Shown here: positions 5,391 to 5,391 of the stretch, piece after piece
Layout of the letters: every line of letters begins with the position of its first letter
Numbering within the stretch: the stretch's first letter is position 1
Source: UBA9642 sp964545585
GTDB taxonomy: Archaea > Nanobdellota > Nanobdellia > Woesearchaeales > UBA9642
Reading direction: 5' to 3'
Length of the DNA stretch: 5,391 nt
Assembly: GCA_964545585.1 (NCBI GenBank)
Contig: CAZJFT010000056.1
Location: 1-5,391, forward strand
Program-made: the position numbers and the translations under genes
Notes under the pieces: model-generated
The model's input: the letters and a program-made list of their open reading frames with translations, nothing else
Told to the model about the DNA's origin: nothing
Database searches by the model: none

Positions 5391-5391
5391 T

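Noticed and set aside
1..5391. CRISPR arrays, insertion sequences, toxin-antitoxin or defence genes
   Set aside because: No regularly spaced identical DNA repeats, transposase motifs or paired small toxin/antitoxin frames were seen on either strand.

Overview
The window looks like a chromosomal piece of an AT-rich archaeon. The clearest archaeal signs are TATA boxes about 27-30 nt before start sites, a tRNA-Leu(UAA) interrupted by an intron after position 37 with no encoded CCA, GGAGGT/AAGGTGA ribosome-binding sites, and an archaeal-type methionyl-tRNA synthetase. The DUF5752-like domain, the double zinc-ribbon protein and the Cys-repeat membrane protein suggest a DPANN-type lineage (Woesearchaeota/Pacearchaeota-like). 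That placement rests on family recollection, not on a tree.

Layout. Positions 1-813 (minus) hold the N-terminal part of metG, which runs off the left edge. It has a leaderless-looking TTG/GTG start just downstream of its TATA box. A divergent promoter region (about 814-933) separates it from a large plus-strand gene (934-3441). That gene encodes an 835-residue soluble protein with a DUF5752-like head, a very long coiled coil of degenerate units about 52 residues long, a Lys/Pro/Thr linker and a small all-helical C-terminal domain. A convergent AT-rich gap follows. Next comes a minus-strand pair, probably one operon: a six-helix MarC-family membrane protein (4008-4586) and, 23 nt downstream, a double zinc-ribbon protein (3535-3984). 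Divergent from marC is the intron-containing tRNA-Leu (4702-4822). Just after it lies a second TATA box, a stable hairpin and a T6 run, which together look like a small RNA gene or a structured terminator. The right end is a very AT-rich minus-strand membrane protein gene (4932 to the edge) whose frame stays open to the window boundary.

Functionally, metG and tRNA-Leu are translation housekeeping genes. The coiled-coil protein, the zinc-ribbon protein and the Cys-repeat membrane protein are of unknown function. No mobile element, CRISPR array or defence system was seen. The least explained items are the repeat-built coiled-coil protein and the putative small RNA beside the tRNA.
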